Source: Aureococcus anophagefferens
Lineage: Eukaryota; Sar; Pelagophyceae; Pelagomonadales; Pelagomonadaceae
Direction of reading: 5' to 3'
Assembly (NCBI RefSeq): GCF_000186865.1
Contig: NW_008705562.1
Location: forward strand, 3,167,953 to 3,231,952
Length of the DNA stretch: 64,000 bases
Shown: piece by piece, positions 23,888 through 33,335 of the stretch
Numbering within the stretch: position 1 is the stretch's first letter
How the letters are laid out: every line of letters starts with the position of its first letter
Made by a program: the position numbers and the translations under genes
The notes under the pieces: model-generated
Told to the model about the DNA's origin: nothing
What the model saw: the letters and a program-made list of their open reading frames with translations, nothing else
Databases searched by the model: none

Positions 23888-26797
23888 CTAGCGGTGCTGG
23901 GCCGGCGGCGCCGCGGCGAGTTGCCGTCGCGCCTCCGCGTCGCCGGCTTCGAAGGCCGCGCGGACGTCGGCCGCGGGCACGTGGAGCTGCGCCGCCAGCG
24001 CCGCGAGCTGCGCGGGCGCCCAGTCGGCCCGGGCGCCGACGTCGGCGCTCCGCGCCCGCTCCCGGCCCGGCTCGTGGGGCAGGCGCCGGCGCCAGGCCGA
24101 CGCGCGCGTCGCCATCTCGCGGAGGATCTCGCGCTGCTGCGGGCTCGGCTCCGTCTCCTCGTCGCCCTGCGTGTGCCACACGGGGAAGCCAAAGTCGGGC
24201 CCCGCGCCCCGGCCCCGCGACTTGGACGCCGCGGCGTAGATGGACGAGCCGCGGCGCACGAAGGGGTGGTCCAGCAGCGTCGCCGCGTCGGGCCGGTCCG
24301 CGGCGTCGCGCGCGAGGCACGCGTTCGTGATGTCGACGAGGTGCGCGTCGTGGCCGTCCGCGGCGTCGAGCTGCGGCGGGTCGCCGTCGCAGATCGCGCG
24401 GACGACGGCCCAGTAGCCGTCGGACTGCGGCAGCGGGATCTTCCCCAGCGCGCACGTCGCGAAGCAGAGGCCGATGGACCAGACGTCGGAGCCGTACGAG
24501 TAGTCGCCGCCGACGATGCGCTCCGGCGCCATGAAGGCTAAGGTGCCCACGTAGGTCTGGGCGATGCCCAGCGTGTTGTCCACGGCCCGCGACACGCCAA
24601 AGTCGCTCAGCTTCACGCGCCACTTCCAGTCCAGCAGCACGTTCGACGGCTTCAGGTCGCGGTGCAGCTGGCGGTCCGCGTGGAGCGCCGCGAGGCCCGC
24701 GATGCAGCCGTGGGCGACGACCGCCAGGGCGTCGTCCTCCAGGGGCCGCCAGGACCGCGCCTCCATGACGTCGTGGACGGACCGCGCGTCCATGTACTCC
24801 AAAACCGCGCAGACGCAGCCCGCCGCGGGGTTCGTGAACGCGCCGTGGAACGCGACGATGTGGGCGCGTAGAGCTCTTTCGCTCCGCGAGTCGCGCACGG
24901 CGGAGAAGTCCTCGGCGTCCTGGCCGCCCATGGCGCCGGTCGCCTCCTCCGCGGCCTCGCCCAAAGGCACCGTCGACAGCTGGTGGAGCGCCGCGAGCTC
25001 CCGCAACAACTGGCGCCGCCGCGCGTCGTCGTGCACGGCCACGAGCTTCACGGCGACGACGGTCAGCGTCGGCGCGTGCAGGGCGCGCCGCACGGACGCG
25101 CAGGCGCCGCGGCCGAGCTCGCCGAAGAGGATGAGGTCGTCCGCGTCGATCGCCGTCACGGACGACGGCGGCGCGATCGCGCCGCCGCCGCCCCGCGTCC
25201 GGGAGAGCGTCGACGCGACGTCGCTCTGGCCGTTCTGCATGGTCTTGATCTCCAGGCCCCGCCGCCAGTCGATGAGCGTGCCGCCCTCGCTGAAGTCGTA
25301 CGACTCCTCGTTCGCGTCCGCGGCGTCGCGATCGACGGCCGCGAGGTCCATCTGCAGCCCCAGGTCCTGGCCGAGCACGCCCAGCAGCGCCCGCCCGTTG
25401 CGCGGCGACGTCTCCATGTGCTCCTCGACGCCGTCGGACGCCGTCCGCGCGACGCCCGGCGGCGCGCCGACGGCCGCGCGCCGATCTTCCAGCTGCCGCG
25501 CGGGGCGGTGGCCGACGACGGGCGCGGAGTTGGACCGGAGCATCTTCGTGCGGTTCGGCGACACCATGTCCGGCGCGTCGTCGGGCGCGGCGACGTCGCC
25601 GCCGATGGGCGGCGGCCGCGGCGCGCCGCCGCCGCCGTTCCTCGCCGCGTCGCCGGGGTCGCAGGCCAAGACTTCGAGCTTCGCCCGCGACGGCTCCGAC
25701 TCCCGCGACCAGACGGGCCGCCGCTTCACGCCCTTGCCCTGCTCCGCGGGCAGCTCGCCGCCCCGGTCCTCCTCCGGCGGCGGCCGGTCGCCGCGCTCGG
25801 GCGTCGTCGACAGCGGCGGGAGCGCCGCGTTCGGCGCGACGTGGCCGGGGGCCCGGATCGGCGCCGCCTGGCGCCGGCGCCGCGGGCCCTTGTTCGCGAC
25901 GACGCGCCCGAGCTTGCCCCGGCCGCGCCTAGCGTCGAGGGCGCCGAGCGCCTCCCCGGGGAAGGGCGGCGCGCCGCCGCCCGCGGGCGCGAGCGACGAC
26001 GCCGAGCCCGCGCGCGCGCGGAGCGCCGTCAGCTCGCGCAGCAGCAGCCGCTGGTGCACGGCCAGGGTCACGCCGAGCACGCGCTCCACGTCGCTGCGGC
26101 TCCGGATGCGCAGCAGCGCCCGGCCGTCGACGCCCGGCCGCCCGCCCGGCGCGGCCGCGCCGCCGCGGCCGCCGTACGAGCTCAGCGCCTCGATGCCCCG
26201 GAGCCACCGCGCGACGTCGCCCGGCGCCCAGGCCTCGACGCGCGCGTCGCTCGGCATCGCGACGTCGGCGTCGCCCGGCGACGGCGCCCCCTCGGGCACC
26301 GCGCCCTCGAACGAGCCGCAGACCTCCATCGCCGCGACGGACCCGCAGAGCCACCGCTCCTGGCCGCCGGAGCCCGACGGCGTCGTCCGCGCGCCCTGCG
26401 TCTCGTCCTCGCTCACCTCCTCCTCGACGGGCGGCTCGAGGCCCTCCAGCGTCAGGCTGCAGGCGCCGCGCGCCGCGCGGCCGACGCCGCCGCCGCGGAA
26501 CGCCGCGACGGCGGCCAGCAAATCCCGCAGCGGCACCTCGGCGCTCAGCGCCTCGCGGCCCTCGCGCAGCGTGATCATGACGGGCCGGTCGCCGTCGTCG
26601 TCGGGCGCGCTGTGGTGCTCCGGCCCCAGCGGGAAGCCGCCGGGCGACACGTCGCTGCTCGGCGACGGCTCGGGCGTCGGCAGCGTCGCCTGGCGCGCGA
26701 GGCTCAGGCGGGCCGGCGCCTGCCGCTGTTGGGGGGCCGGGGCGTTCCCGATGGACGCCACCATGACCACGGGCGGCGCGTTCGACGCCTCCGCCAT
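23888..26797 (-). CDS. STE-type protein kinase with N-terminal SAM-like domain
   Basis: 969 residues. The order is: disordered Ser/Pro-rich N-terminus; a conserved-looking acidic block (about residues 70-130); a SAM-like domain at ~190-255 (WAPGDVARWLRGIEALSSY, then VLGVTLAVHQRLLLREL); a long disordered middle; and a protein kinase at ~560-850. Kinase motifs are complete: Gly-loop GELGRGACASV, VAVKLV (ATP Lys), LHRDLKPSNVLL (catalytic Asp), DFGVS (DFG) and an APERI APE motif. The closest group is MAP2K/STE7. A short UBA-like helical segment lies at the end (about residues 920-960). SAM plus STE kinase suggests a MAPK scaffold-kinase. The substrate is unknown. Confidence 0.88.
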   Translation of the reverse strand: MAEASNAPPVVMVASIGNAPAPQQRQAPARLSLARQATLPTPEPSPSSDVSPGGFPLGPEHHSAPDDDGDRPVMITLREGREALSAEVPLRDLLAAVAAFRGGGVGRAARGACSLTLEGLEPPVEEEVSEDETQGARTTPSGSGGQERWLCGSVAAMEVCGSFEGAVPEGAPSPGDADVAMPSDARVEAWAPGDVARWLRGIEALSSYGGRGGAAAPGGRPGVDGRALLRIRSRSDVERVLGVTLAVHQRLLLRELTALRARAGSASSLAPAGGGAPPFPGEALGALDARRGRGKLGRVVANKGPRRRRQAAPIRAPGHVAPNAALPPLSTTPERGDRPPPEEDRGGELPAEQGKGVKRRPVWSRESEPSRAKLEVLACDPGDAARNGGGGAPRPPPIGGDVAAPDDAPDMVSPNRTKMLRSNSAPVVGHRPARQLEDRRAAVGAPPGVARTASDGVEEHMETSPRNGRALLGVLGQDLGLQMDLAAVDRDAADANEESYDFSEGGTLIDWRRGLEIKTMQNGQSDVASTLSRTRGGGGAIAPPSSVTAIDADDLILFGELGRGACASVRRALHAPTLTVVAVKLVAVHDDARRRQLLRELAALHQLSTVPLGEAAEEATGAMGGQDAEDFSAVRDSRSERALRAHIVAFHGAFTNPAAGCVCAVLEYMDARSVHDVMEARSWRPLEDDALAVVAHGCIAGLAALHADRQLHRDLKPSNVLLDWKWRVKLSDFGVSRAVDNTLGIAQTYVGTLAFMAPERIVGGDYSYGSDVWSIGLCFATCALGKIPLPQSDGYWAVVRAICDGDPPQLDAADGHDAHLVDITNACLARDAADRPDAATLLDHPFVRRGSSIYAAASKSRGRGAGPDFGFPVWHTQGDEETEPSPQQREILREMATRASAWRRRLPHEPGRERARSADVGARADWAPAQLAALAAQLHVPAADVRAAFEAGDAEARRQLAAAPPAQHR

Positions 26798-26891
26798 GAC
26801 CGATGCGACCGGTGCCGGGCAGCTTCGTGCGCCGCGAGCACCTGGGAAACGCTCTCTCTCTCATCGTGAAGGGAAAGGAAGACACGATGGC

Positions 26892-27968
26892 ATGATGATG
26901 GGCGGCAGCCTGATAGCTGTAGCGCTCACGCTCGGCCTCGCACGGGCGGATCCGCGCACGGCCTTCGCGCTCGTCGGGCCGGCGACGCACGTGACGCGCG
27001 AGTCCCTCGAGCGCTACCGACGCTTCGTCGTCGACGCCTTTGGCGGCGTGGGTGAGACGTTCGTGCTCCTCAAGGCCTTGGACGCCGAGGGCCGGCCCTG
27101 GGCCCACGACGCCGTCGCGACGCTCCGCCGCGACGTCGCGCAAACGCTGAAACCCGTCGTCGCCGACGTGAACGCGAGCGACGCGGCCTTTGCGCGCTTT
27201 CAAGGTTCGCGCGCGGCGATCGCCGCGCGCCTCTGGCCCGACGACGCGCTCATGTACCGGGGCCGGGGCCGGCGGCAGACCGAGGACCGCATCGCCTACT
27301 GGTGGGGCGCCCTGGACCTCGCCTGGCGCGCCGTCGCCGCGCGCGAGGCGGTCGCATCGAAGCGGTTCGACTTCGTCGTCGTCGCCCGGAGCGACCTGCT
27401 GTTCCACGGGCCCCTGCGCCACGTCTCGACGGCGGACCCGAGGTACTGGTACAGCGCGCCGGACCCGCCCGACGCCTTTTGGACTTTTGCGAGGGACGTC
27501 GCGGCGGAGGTCCTGCCGACGGTCTCGCGGCTCGAGCGCTGCGGCGGCGGGAATTCGACGTGCGACGACTTCTGCGACGCCGCCGCGGGTTTCGTGTTCC
27601 TCATGTTCTCCTGGTTTCTGCCGTGCTTCTGGACGGCGCGCTTCTACGACGACCGGGGCCTGCGGCTCGTCATCGACCCGACGATCAGAGCGTCCTGGCG
27701 CCACGCCGTCGGCGCGCCTCGCGACGTCTCCCAGTGCGCGAGCAAGATCGTCTGCGCCTCGGCGGCGCCCGGCGCCTACGACGCGCGCGTCCACCCGCGG
27801 CCCGCGGCGGACTTCGCCTGCGGGCCCTGGCGGTCGACGCGCTGCGACGGGCGGCCCCACGGCGGCGACCGGCGCCTCTGCGAGTCGCGGGACGCGTGCC
27901 GCGCGACGGCGTTTTCGGGGTGCGGCGTGGCGCCCTGGCGCTGCGGTTCTTCTGCTTCGAGGCGGTAA
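26892..27968 (+). CDS. secreted protein, possibly glycosyltransferase-like
   Basis: 358 residues. The start is the first of three adjacent ATGs at 26892, 94 bp from the divergent kinase gene. A signal peptide (MMMGGSLIAVALTLGLARA) leads to a globular domain with FALVGPATHVTRESLERYRRF near the start and RFDFVVVARSDLLFHGPL near residue 160, where the Asp could bind metal and nucleotide sugar as in GT-A folds. Paired Cys near residues 220-232 (CGGGNSTCDDFC) and a hydrophobic helix (FVFLMFSWFLPCFW) follow, then a Cys-rich C-terminus that should form disulfides. This pattern recurs in algal secretory glycosyltransferase-like proteins, but no family is certain. Confidence 0.6.
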   Translation: MMMGGSLIAVALTLGLARADPRTAFALVGPATHVTRESLERYRRFVVDAFGGVGETFVLLKALDAEGRPWAHDAVATLRRDVAQTLKPVVADVNASDAAFARFQGSRAAIAARLWPDDALMYRGRGRRQTEDRIAYWWGALDLAWRAVAAREAVASKRFDFVVVARSDLLFHGPLRHVSTADPRYWYSAPDPPDAFWTFARDVAAEVLPTVSRLERCGGGNSTCDDFCDAAAGFVFLMFSWFLPCFWTARFYDDRGLRLVIDPTIRASWRHAVGAPRDVSQCASKIVCASAAPGAYDARVHPRPAADFACGPWRSTRCDGRPHGGDRRLCESRDACRATAFSGCGVAPWRCGSSASRR

Positions 27969-27971
27969 CGA

Positions 27972-29735
27972 TTAGTCCATGTCGTCTATCATGTCGACGT
28001 TGGGCGTGGGCGCGGCCGGCGGCGGTACCGGCGCGACGGGCGGAACGGGCGCGGCCGGCGCGGGCACCGGCGCGACGGGCGGCACGGGCGCGACGGCCGG
28101 CGGCGCGCCGAGGATCACGGGCGCCGCCGGCGCGCAGGGCATGCAGAGCGGCGCGGCCTGGCCCAGCAGCGCGGGCGCCGCCGCGCCGAGGACCGGCGGC
28201 GCGGCGCCGAGCACCGGCGGCGCCGCGGGCGCGTCGGGCGCCGCGGCCGGCGCCGCGGGCGGCGGCGGGAGCGCGAGGCTGTCGAAGCGCCGGTCGTCGA
28301 AGAGGTCCTGGGGGTAGTAGCCCGCGATGATCGTCTTGCCGTCGAACGCGCGGCCCTCGAAGGCCTCGCGCGCGGCCTGCGCGAAGAAGGCGTCGCCGAA
28401 GGCCACGAAGACGGACCCCTGGCCCGGCGCGGGCCGCGTCGTGCCGGGCTCGGGCCGCGGGATCTCGACGTTCTCGACGTCGCCGTAGGAGCCGCACTCC
28501 TGCAGCACGTCGTCGACGACGTCCGCGTACGCTTCGTCGTCGATGAGATCCGCGTCGGTGACCATGTGGCGCAGCTGCAGGACCTTGGACGGCACGGTCG
28601 GGTCGTGGGGCGGCGGCCGGGGCCGCTCGCCGGACCGCGTCGGCTGCAGCAGCGTCGCGACCATCTGCGGCGGCAGCCGCTGGACGACCAACTTCAGGTC
28701 GCCGAGCTTCGCGTTGTTCAGCCCCGCGATGGCGTCGGACGACGCCGCGTCGACGGCGTAGCGGAAGACGGCGGCGCCCTTCACGTTGCCGTCAAAGTCC
28801 TTGAGGATGTTCAGCTCCGCGAGCTTCCCGAACGGCGTCAAAATCTTCTTGACGTCCGCCTCGTCGAGGTGCTTCGGCAGATTGCTCACCATCAACACGT
28901 TCGACGTCATCATGAGCGGGTTCAGGCCCGGCGCCGCGTTGCCGAAGGAGCCCAGGCCCGTCGGGTTGCCCGTGCCGTAGGACCGCGGCCGCCCGAGCTT
29001 CAGCGCCGACTCGTTCCAGAGGATCCCGTCGAGCGCGATGGCCTTCTCCGCGGCGTCGACGGAGACGAGCTCGAGGAACGCCGTCTCGCCGTCCTCGGCG
29101 AGCCAGGCGTTGGCGACGTCGCGGGGGCCCGTGGGAGAGCGGCCCGTCGCCTCCGCTAGAGCGGAGTCGACGAACGTCGCGACCTGCCCCGCCGTCGCGC
29201 CCAGGGGCAGCCGCGTCGCGTAGACCTCCCGCTTCGGCTTGGACGCCTGGGCCGTCGCCGACGCCGCCTGGGCCGCCGCGGACGCGGGCGTCGCCGCGGG
29301 CACCGCGGCTACCGTCGAGAGGCCCATGCCCGCGCCCCCTAAAAAGTTGCCCGTGCCCAGGCCCGGCGCGGGCCCCGCGGCGCCGAGCTGGCCGCCGATG
29401 GCCGCGAGCATGGGCGCGCCGCCGGAGCCGATCTGCGCGACGCCCGCGGCCATGTTCATGCCCGCCATCTGCTTCATGATCTGCAGCTTGCTCAGCGCCT
29501 CCTGCACGCTCAGGTCCGGGTTCTCCTTCATGATCACCGTCAGCGACAGGCCGCTCGGCTGGGGCTCGTCGTCGGCGTCGTCGGCCTTCTTCCGCCGCTT
29601 CCCGCCGCTCTCCTCGGGCTTCGCGTCGGGGTAGGGGTTCTCGCGCCGCTTGCGCCGCGACCGGTCCCGCGACCGCGACCGCCGCCGCCGGCCCCGCGAC
29701 TCGCTGCGGTCGCGGCGGCGCCGGTCGCTGCCCAT
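27972..29735 (-). CDS. U2AF2: splicing factor U2AF large subunit (U2AF65)
   Basis: 587 residues from the ATG at 29735. An Arg/Ser-rich N-terminus (about residues 1-30) is followed by a stretch, then three RRMs: RRM1 at ~175-260 (EVYATRLPLGATAGQVATFV), RRM2 at ~285-365 (NVLMVSNLPKHLDEADVKKIL), and a C-terminal UHM-type RRM at ~405-500 (KVLQLRHMVTDADL, later GSVFVAFGDAFFAQAAREA). U2AF65 binds the polypyrimidine tract of introns and recruits U2 snRNP. A Pro/Ala-rich tail of ~80 residues after the UHM is unusual. It shows that introns matter in this genome even though this window has few. Confidence 0.93.
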   Translation of the reverse strand: MGSDRRRRDRSESRGRRRRSRSRDRSRRKRRENPYPDAKPEESGGKRRKKADDADDEPQPSGLSLTVIMKENPDLSVQEALSKLQIMKQMAGMNMAAGVAQIGSGGAPMLAAIGGQLGAAGPAPGLGTGNFLGGAGMGLSTVAAVPAATPASAAAQAASATAQASKPKREVYATRLPLGATAGQVATFVDSALAEATGRSPTGPRDVANAWLAEDGETAFLELVSVDAAEKAIALDGILWNESALKLGRPRSYGTGNPTGLGSFGNAAPGLNPLMMTSNVLMVSNLPKHLDEADVKKILTPFGKLAELNILKDFDGNVKGAAVFRYAVDAASSDAIAGLNNAKLGDLKLVVQRLPPQMVATLLQPTRSGERPRPPPHDPTVPSKVLQLRHMVTDADLIDDEAYADVVDDVLQECGSYGDVENVEIPRPEPGTTRPAPGQGSVFVAFGDAFFAQAAREAFEGRAFDGKTIIAGYYPQDLFDDRRFDSLALPPPPAAPAAAPDAPAAPPVLGAAPPVLGAAAPALLGQAAPLCMPCAPAAPVILGAPPAVAPVPPVAPVPAPAAPVPPVAPVPPPAAPTPNVDMIDDMD

Positions 29736-30023
29736 CGTTCTCGTTGTTGCGGCGGCGGCGCGGCTAGTGGTCTGCGCGCAACGAGGCTCGCGGCGGCGCG
29801 CCGGCGACTCCGTCCACTGAGCGGCACCGTGGCTGCACCGTCGCGGCAATCATGCTTCAACCCTGAGCAATGCCGAGTCGGTACGTATACGCGGACCCAC
29901 CCACGCGCGCTCTTAAAAGACCGCCCGTCGGGCGTGGAACTCGCTTCTTTCGTCGGGCGTGGGACTCGCTTCTTTGAATTTCCTTTTACACAAAAAAGAC
30001 CTCGGCCGCGCGTCGCGCGCGGC

Positions 30024-30911
30024 CTACATGATGGAGCACGCGCCCGAGGCGGGCACCGCGAGCTTCCGCGTCTCGAAGAGGGGCAGCTCGCGGCCCGGGC
30101 TGCCCTTCTTCGCGGCGGCGGCCCGCGCCTCCTCGCGGCGCTTCTGGTCGATGAGGAGCCCCATCCACACGGAGATCGTCGCGAAGATCTCGTCGCGGTT
30201 GATCGCGCCGTCGTGGTTCTTGTCGCAGTTGTGGATGATGAACTCGACGTCGCCGTCCGTGACGTCGACGTCGAGGACGTTCTCCGACGGCGTGTTGCCC
30301 GTGATGTTCTTCCACTTGGCGTTCAACGAGCGCTCGGAGAGGATGCCCTTGTCCTTGGCGCGCTGGAGGCTCTGGAGCTTGAAGGTCCGGGCGACGGCCT
30401 CCTCCGTGCCCTCGTCGCCCTTGACGACCAGGGTGCCCTCGACGACGGCGCGCAGGAAGCCCTTGATCTCCGGGGGCTCGACCTCGAGCTTGCCGCTCTT
30501 GTCGTAGTCGAAGCGGTCGAAGACCTCGTCGAGGAACTTGGACCGTTTCAGGTACTCGCGGTAGCGCGCGACGACGCGGCGGACCTTCCAGCGCGGGACG
30601 CCCTCCTCGATCTCGCCGCCGTGGGGCGTCTCCGGCTCGGCCGGGTCGTGCTCCTTGTGCAGGGCCTCGGCGATGGTCCAGACGTAGTCCATGGCGACGT
30701 CCGTCGGCGCGGCCTCGGGCTCGAGCTCCGCGAGCAGCTTCCGCAGCTCCTCGCGCTGGAGGCTCAGGTCGCGGTTCACGTCGTACTTCTCGAGCCACAT
30801 GTCGACCTCCTCCTCGTCGCGCATCCGCTTCTCCTCCTTGAGCTTCTGGAGCTCGAGGCGGCGCTTCTTCGCCGCCCGCTTCGCGCGGGCGATTGCCATG
30901 GTCGCAGCCAT
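30024..30911 (-). CDS. EF-hand calcium-binding protein with CaaX box
   Basis: 295 residues from the ATG at 30911 (an alternative Met is at 30899). A basic N-terminal helix (ARAKRAAKKRRLELQKLKEEKR) precedes calcium-binding loops: DVNRDLSLQREEL near residue 43, DYDKSGKLEVEPPE near residue 127, and DKNHDGAINRDEI near residue 235. The first and third have the DxDxDG-type pattern, so two or three sites probably bind Ca2+. The final four residues are CSIM, a CaaX motif for farnesylation, which should tether the protein to membranes. A Ca2+-responsive membrane adaptor is inferred. No kinase domain is present. Confidence 0.85.
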   Translation of the reverse strand: MAATMAIARAKRAAKKRRLELQKLKEEKRMRDEEEVDMWLEKYDVNRDLSLQREELRKLLAELEPEAAPTDVAMDYVWTIAEALHKEHDPAEPETPHGGEIEEGVPRWKVRRVVARYREYLKRSKFLDEVFDRFDYDKSGKLEVEPPEIKGFLRAVVEGTLVVKGDEGTEEAVARTFKLQSLQRAKDKGILSERSLNAKWKNITGNTPSENVLDVDVTDGDVEFIIHNCDKNHDGAINRDEIFATISVWMGLLIDQKRREEARAAAAKKGSPGRELPLFETRKLAVPASGACSIM

Positions 30912-31155
30912 CGCGCTGACCGTAGTACGGTTGGGTTGCGGTGGGGGCGCTCGAGCGGGTGGCTCGAGTCCGGTGCTCTCGTGTCGAGAGCTTGTTGTTT
31001 GCGATTTGGGGCTGCCATGTCTCAACGCGACAGTGGCCATTGGCGACAACACTGGCATCAACACTCCACGGCTGCTGACCTGGCCAGGCCTGCCAGTGTC
31101 GACGCGCCTCTACAAGGTCGACTGAGTCCGCCTCGTCGCTTTGTGATCACCGACG

Positions 31156-31746
31156 ATGCCGCGCGCCCTAGCCCTCCTCGCCGTCGGCGCCGGCGCCTTC
31201 GCGCCGGCCCAGCTCGCCTCGCACCCGCGCGACGTGCGCGTCGCCGGCATCTTCGACGGCGTCAAGGACGCCTTCAGCCAGGATGCCGGCATCCTCGACG
31301 AGGACCGCGTGACGCCCTTCGACCGCTGGCTGGGCATCGACGTGCGCTCCGAGGATTCGAAAGCGGAGGAATTCGGCGTGCCCGACGACTTCGTCGACTC
31401 CATGGACGAGGCCAACTACGTCTCCGTGAAACTCTCGAAGCCCATGGGCATCGTCTTCGAGGAGAACGACCCGTCGACGGGCGGCGTCTTCGTCGCGTCG
31501 CTCGCCGACGGCGGCGCGGCGGCGGAGAACGCGTCCGTGAAGCCCGGCGACCAGCTCGTCGCCGTCGGGGACGCGCTCTGCAAGGGCAAGGACTTCGACG
31601 CGTGCCTCGGCTTGATCCAGGCGTCCGACGCGGAGCTCACGTCCCTCGTCTTCTTCCGGGGCGGGCCCTCGAGCCTCTACGGCAACCTCGGCGCCTCCGA
31701 CGGCTGGATGACCGAGTTCATGGAGAAGAAGAACGGCGGGCACTAG
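31156..31746 (+). CDS. plastid-targeted PDZ-domain protein
   Basis: 196 residues. The N-terminus MPRALALLAVGAGAFAPAQL carries the AFAP motif at a signal cleavage site, as in heterokont plastid preproteins. Residues ~90-170 form a PDZ domain: KPMGIVFEEND (carboxylate-binding loop as a variant), GGVFVASLADGGAAA and VKPGDQLVAVGDAL. The C-terminus is short and charged. There is no protease domain, so it likely binds C-terminal peptides of plastid proteins. The gene is head-to-head with the EF-hand gene over about 245 bp. Confidence 0.8.
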   Translation: MPRALALLAVGAGAFAPAQLASHPRDVRVAGIFDGVKDAFSQDAGILDEDRVTPFDRWLGIDVRSEDSKAEEFGVPDDFVDSMDEANYVSVKLSKPMGIVFEENDPSTGGVFVASLADGGAAAENASVKPGDQLVAVGDALCKGKDFDACLGLIQASDAELTSLVFFRGGPSSLYGNLGASDGWMTEFMEKKNGGH

Positions 31747-31885
31747 GGGGCCTCGCGCGCCGCTCGAGACGGGAGGCCGCGCGGGGGCGTAACCGCGGTC
31801 CATCGCTCTCTCGAGTCGCCGTGTGTGCGGGCCCACACAGCCGGGCTGTGTGAACCAAGCGTCGCCCCGACTCGCGTTACGGCCC

Positions 31886-32497
31886 CTAGTCCATCGACAC
31901 GGTGCAGAGGGAGCTCGCGAAGCGCGCCTTGTTCGCGTCGTCGCCCTTGTTGAGCCGGTCCGAGTAGGACACGTAGACGAGCGTGTTCGTCGCCTTGTCG
32001 ACGACGCGGCGCACCTTGAGCGTCTTGAAGAGCAGCGACTTGGCCTCGGTGACGACGTCCTCGCCCTCGGGCGACGTGTCGACGTTCGCCGCCATCTTCA
32101 CCTCCGCGCGGCGCGCGCACGCGAGGCCGGACTGGGACGGGTCGCTGAAGAAGTCCTTCTGCAGGCGCTCCGTCACGGGCCGCTCGAAGTCGGACACGTA
32201 GAGCGTGACGCCCTCGACCTTCGGGTCCGAGAACGCGTCGATGATGAGCTTGTCCTTGAAGACGAGCCCCGACGCGGAGATGCTGGCGACGGTTCTCTTG
32301 CCCTCGGCGTGCGCCGGCGGCGATGCTACAGTCGACACGCAGCCGAGGGCGAGCAGCGCCGGAGCGGCGGCGCGTAGAGCCGCCTTGGCGAGCGCGGCAG
32401 CGGGCGCGGGAGTGTGTGCGCGCGGCGGCGACGGCGCGCGCAGGGCGGCGGCGGTGCCGAACAAGAGCAGCGCGGCTTTGATGTTGGTCGTCCGCAT
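31886..32497 (-). CDS. CreA-family protein, probable thylakoid-lumen form
   Basis: 203 residues. A multipart presequence begins with a signal peptide (LLLFGTAAALRAPS), continues with a second hydrophobic stretch (AAPALLALGCVSTVASPP), and ends at an AHA cleavage-type site, which fits plastid entry then thylakoid transfer. The mature part matches bacterial CreA: VASISASGLVFKDKLII, DPKVEGVTLYVSD, SLLFKTLKVRRVVDKATNTLVYVSYSDRLNKG and SLCTVSMD. CreA's biochemical role is unknown in bacteria. The C-terminal cysteines could form a disulfide. The gene is divergent from the next gene by 132 bp. Confidence 0.82.
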   Translation of the reverse strand: MRTTNIKAALLLFGTAAALRAPSPPRAHTPAPAAALAKAALRAAAPALLALGCVSTVASPPAHAEGKRTVASISASGLVFKDKLIIDAFSDPKVEGVTLYVSDFERPVTERLQKDFFSDPSQSGLACARRAEVKMAANVDTSPEGEDVVTEAKSLLFKTLKVRRVVDKATNTLVYVSYSDRLNKGDDANKARFASSLCTVSMD

Positions 32498-32629
32498 TGC
32501 GTTTGCAGCAACGAGCTCGAGAGATCAACAGGGTTCACCGAGACGTCAATCGGCACGGGCTGCCTCAAGGGTGAGGACTTCTGGAAACGCGGAGGTAGCC
32601 CCCGGCGGCTGCCGCCACAACTGACAAGA

Positions 32630-33292
32630 ATGCCTCTGTCGGACTTCAACCTGCCGAACCGCATCATCGCGGAGATGATGGCCCAGGAGCACCAGGAGAA
32701 GTGCCAGCAGTACCTCAAGGACAACCCGCCGCCGCCGCCGCCGCCGCTCGTGCCGACGGCGGACCGCATGGCGGCGCTCCACAAGAAGATCCCCTGCGAG
32801 CCCGAGGGTCCCCTGGAGTGCGACGAGCTGCGGGCCATGTGCAAAGCCGTGAAGATGGACTTCACGTCCGTCGGGGACACGATGGACATGCTCGACGCGC
32901 TCCTCGACTACGTCGCGGCCGTCGCGCCGGTGCTGGCCGAGGCGAAGAGCGTCAAGCTGACGGGCGACTGCGCGACGGACGTCGGCGCGCTCTGCGCCGC
33001 GTACGACGTGCCCTACGCGAAGCTCGACGACGCGCTCGTGGAGCTCCTCGGCGCGCTCGGCTCGGACTTCACGGACGAGAAGAAGCGGGCCGTCATGGCC
33101 AAGTGCGAGGACAAGAACATGACGCGGGTCATGAAGGAGATCGGCAAGACCTACCGCTTCAAGGCGACGACGCCCTGCTTCCGCGAGACGACGAAGACGG
33201 AGGTCACGTGGAAGGTCCGGCTCACGGAGGCGGAGCTCGAGAAGCTCATGAAGGAGCAGGAGGAGGCCGACGACGAGGACGGCCAGGAGTAA
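32630..33292 (+). CDS. conserved-looking hydrophilic protein, unknown
   Basis: 220 residues from the ATG at 32630. It starts with a helix (NRIIAEMMAQEHQEKCQQYL), a run of nine prolines, then an alpha-helical middle with several acidic patches (DALLDYVAAVAPVLAEAKSV). The C-terminus holds a CFRETTKTEVTWKVRL beta segment and a Lys/Glu coiled tail. No known domain or active-site pattern is visible. Cytosolic location is likely, as there is no signal. Confidence 0.65.
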   Translation: MPLSDFNLPNRIIAEMMAQEHQEKCQQYLKDNPPPPPPPLVPTADRMAALHKKIPCEPEGPLECDELRAMCKAVKMDFTSVGDTMDMLDALLDYVAAVAPVLAEAKSVKLTGDCATDVGALCAAYDVPYAKLDDALVELLGALGSDFTDEKKRAVMAKCEDKNMTRVMKEIGKTYRFKATTPCFRETTKTEVTWKVRLTEAELEKLMKEQEEADDEDGQE

Positions 33293-33335
33293 GGCGGGGT
33301 GCGACGGGAGTTCTCGGGGCGCGACTGCGAGAGTG

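Noticed and set aside
24564..26891. Upstream part of the long plus-strand frame ending at 27968
   Set aside because: It is the antisense of the kinase gene; the signal peptide at 26892 marks the real start.
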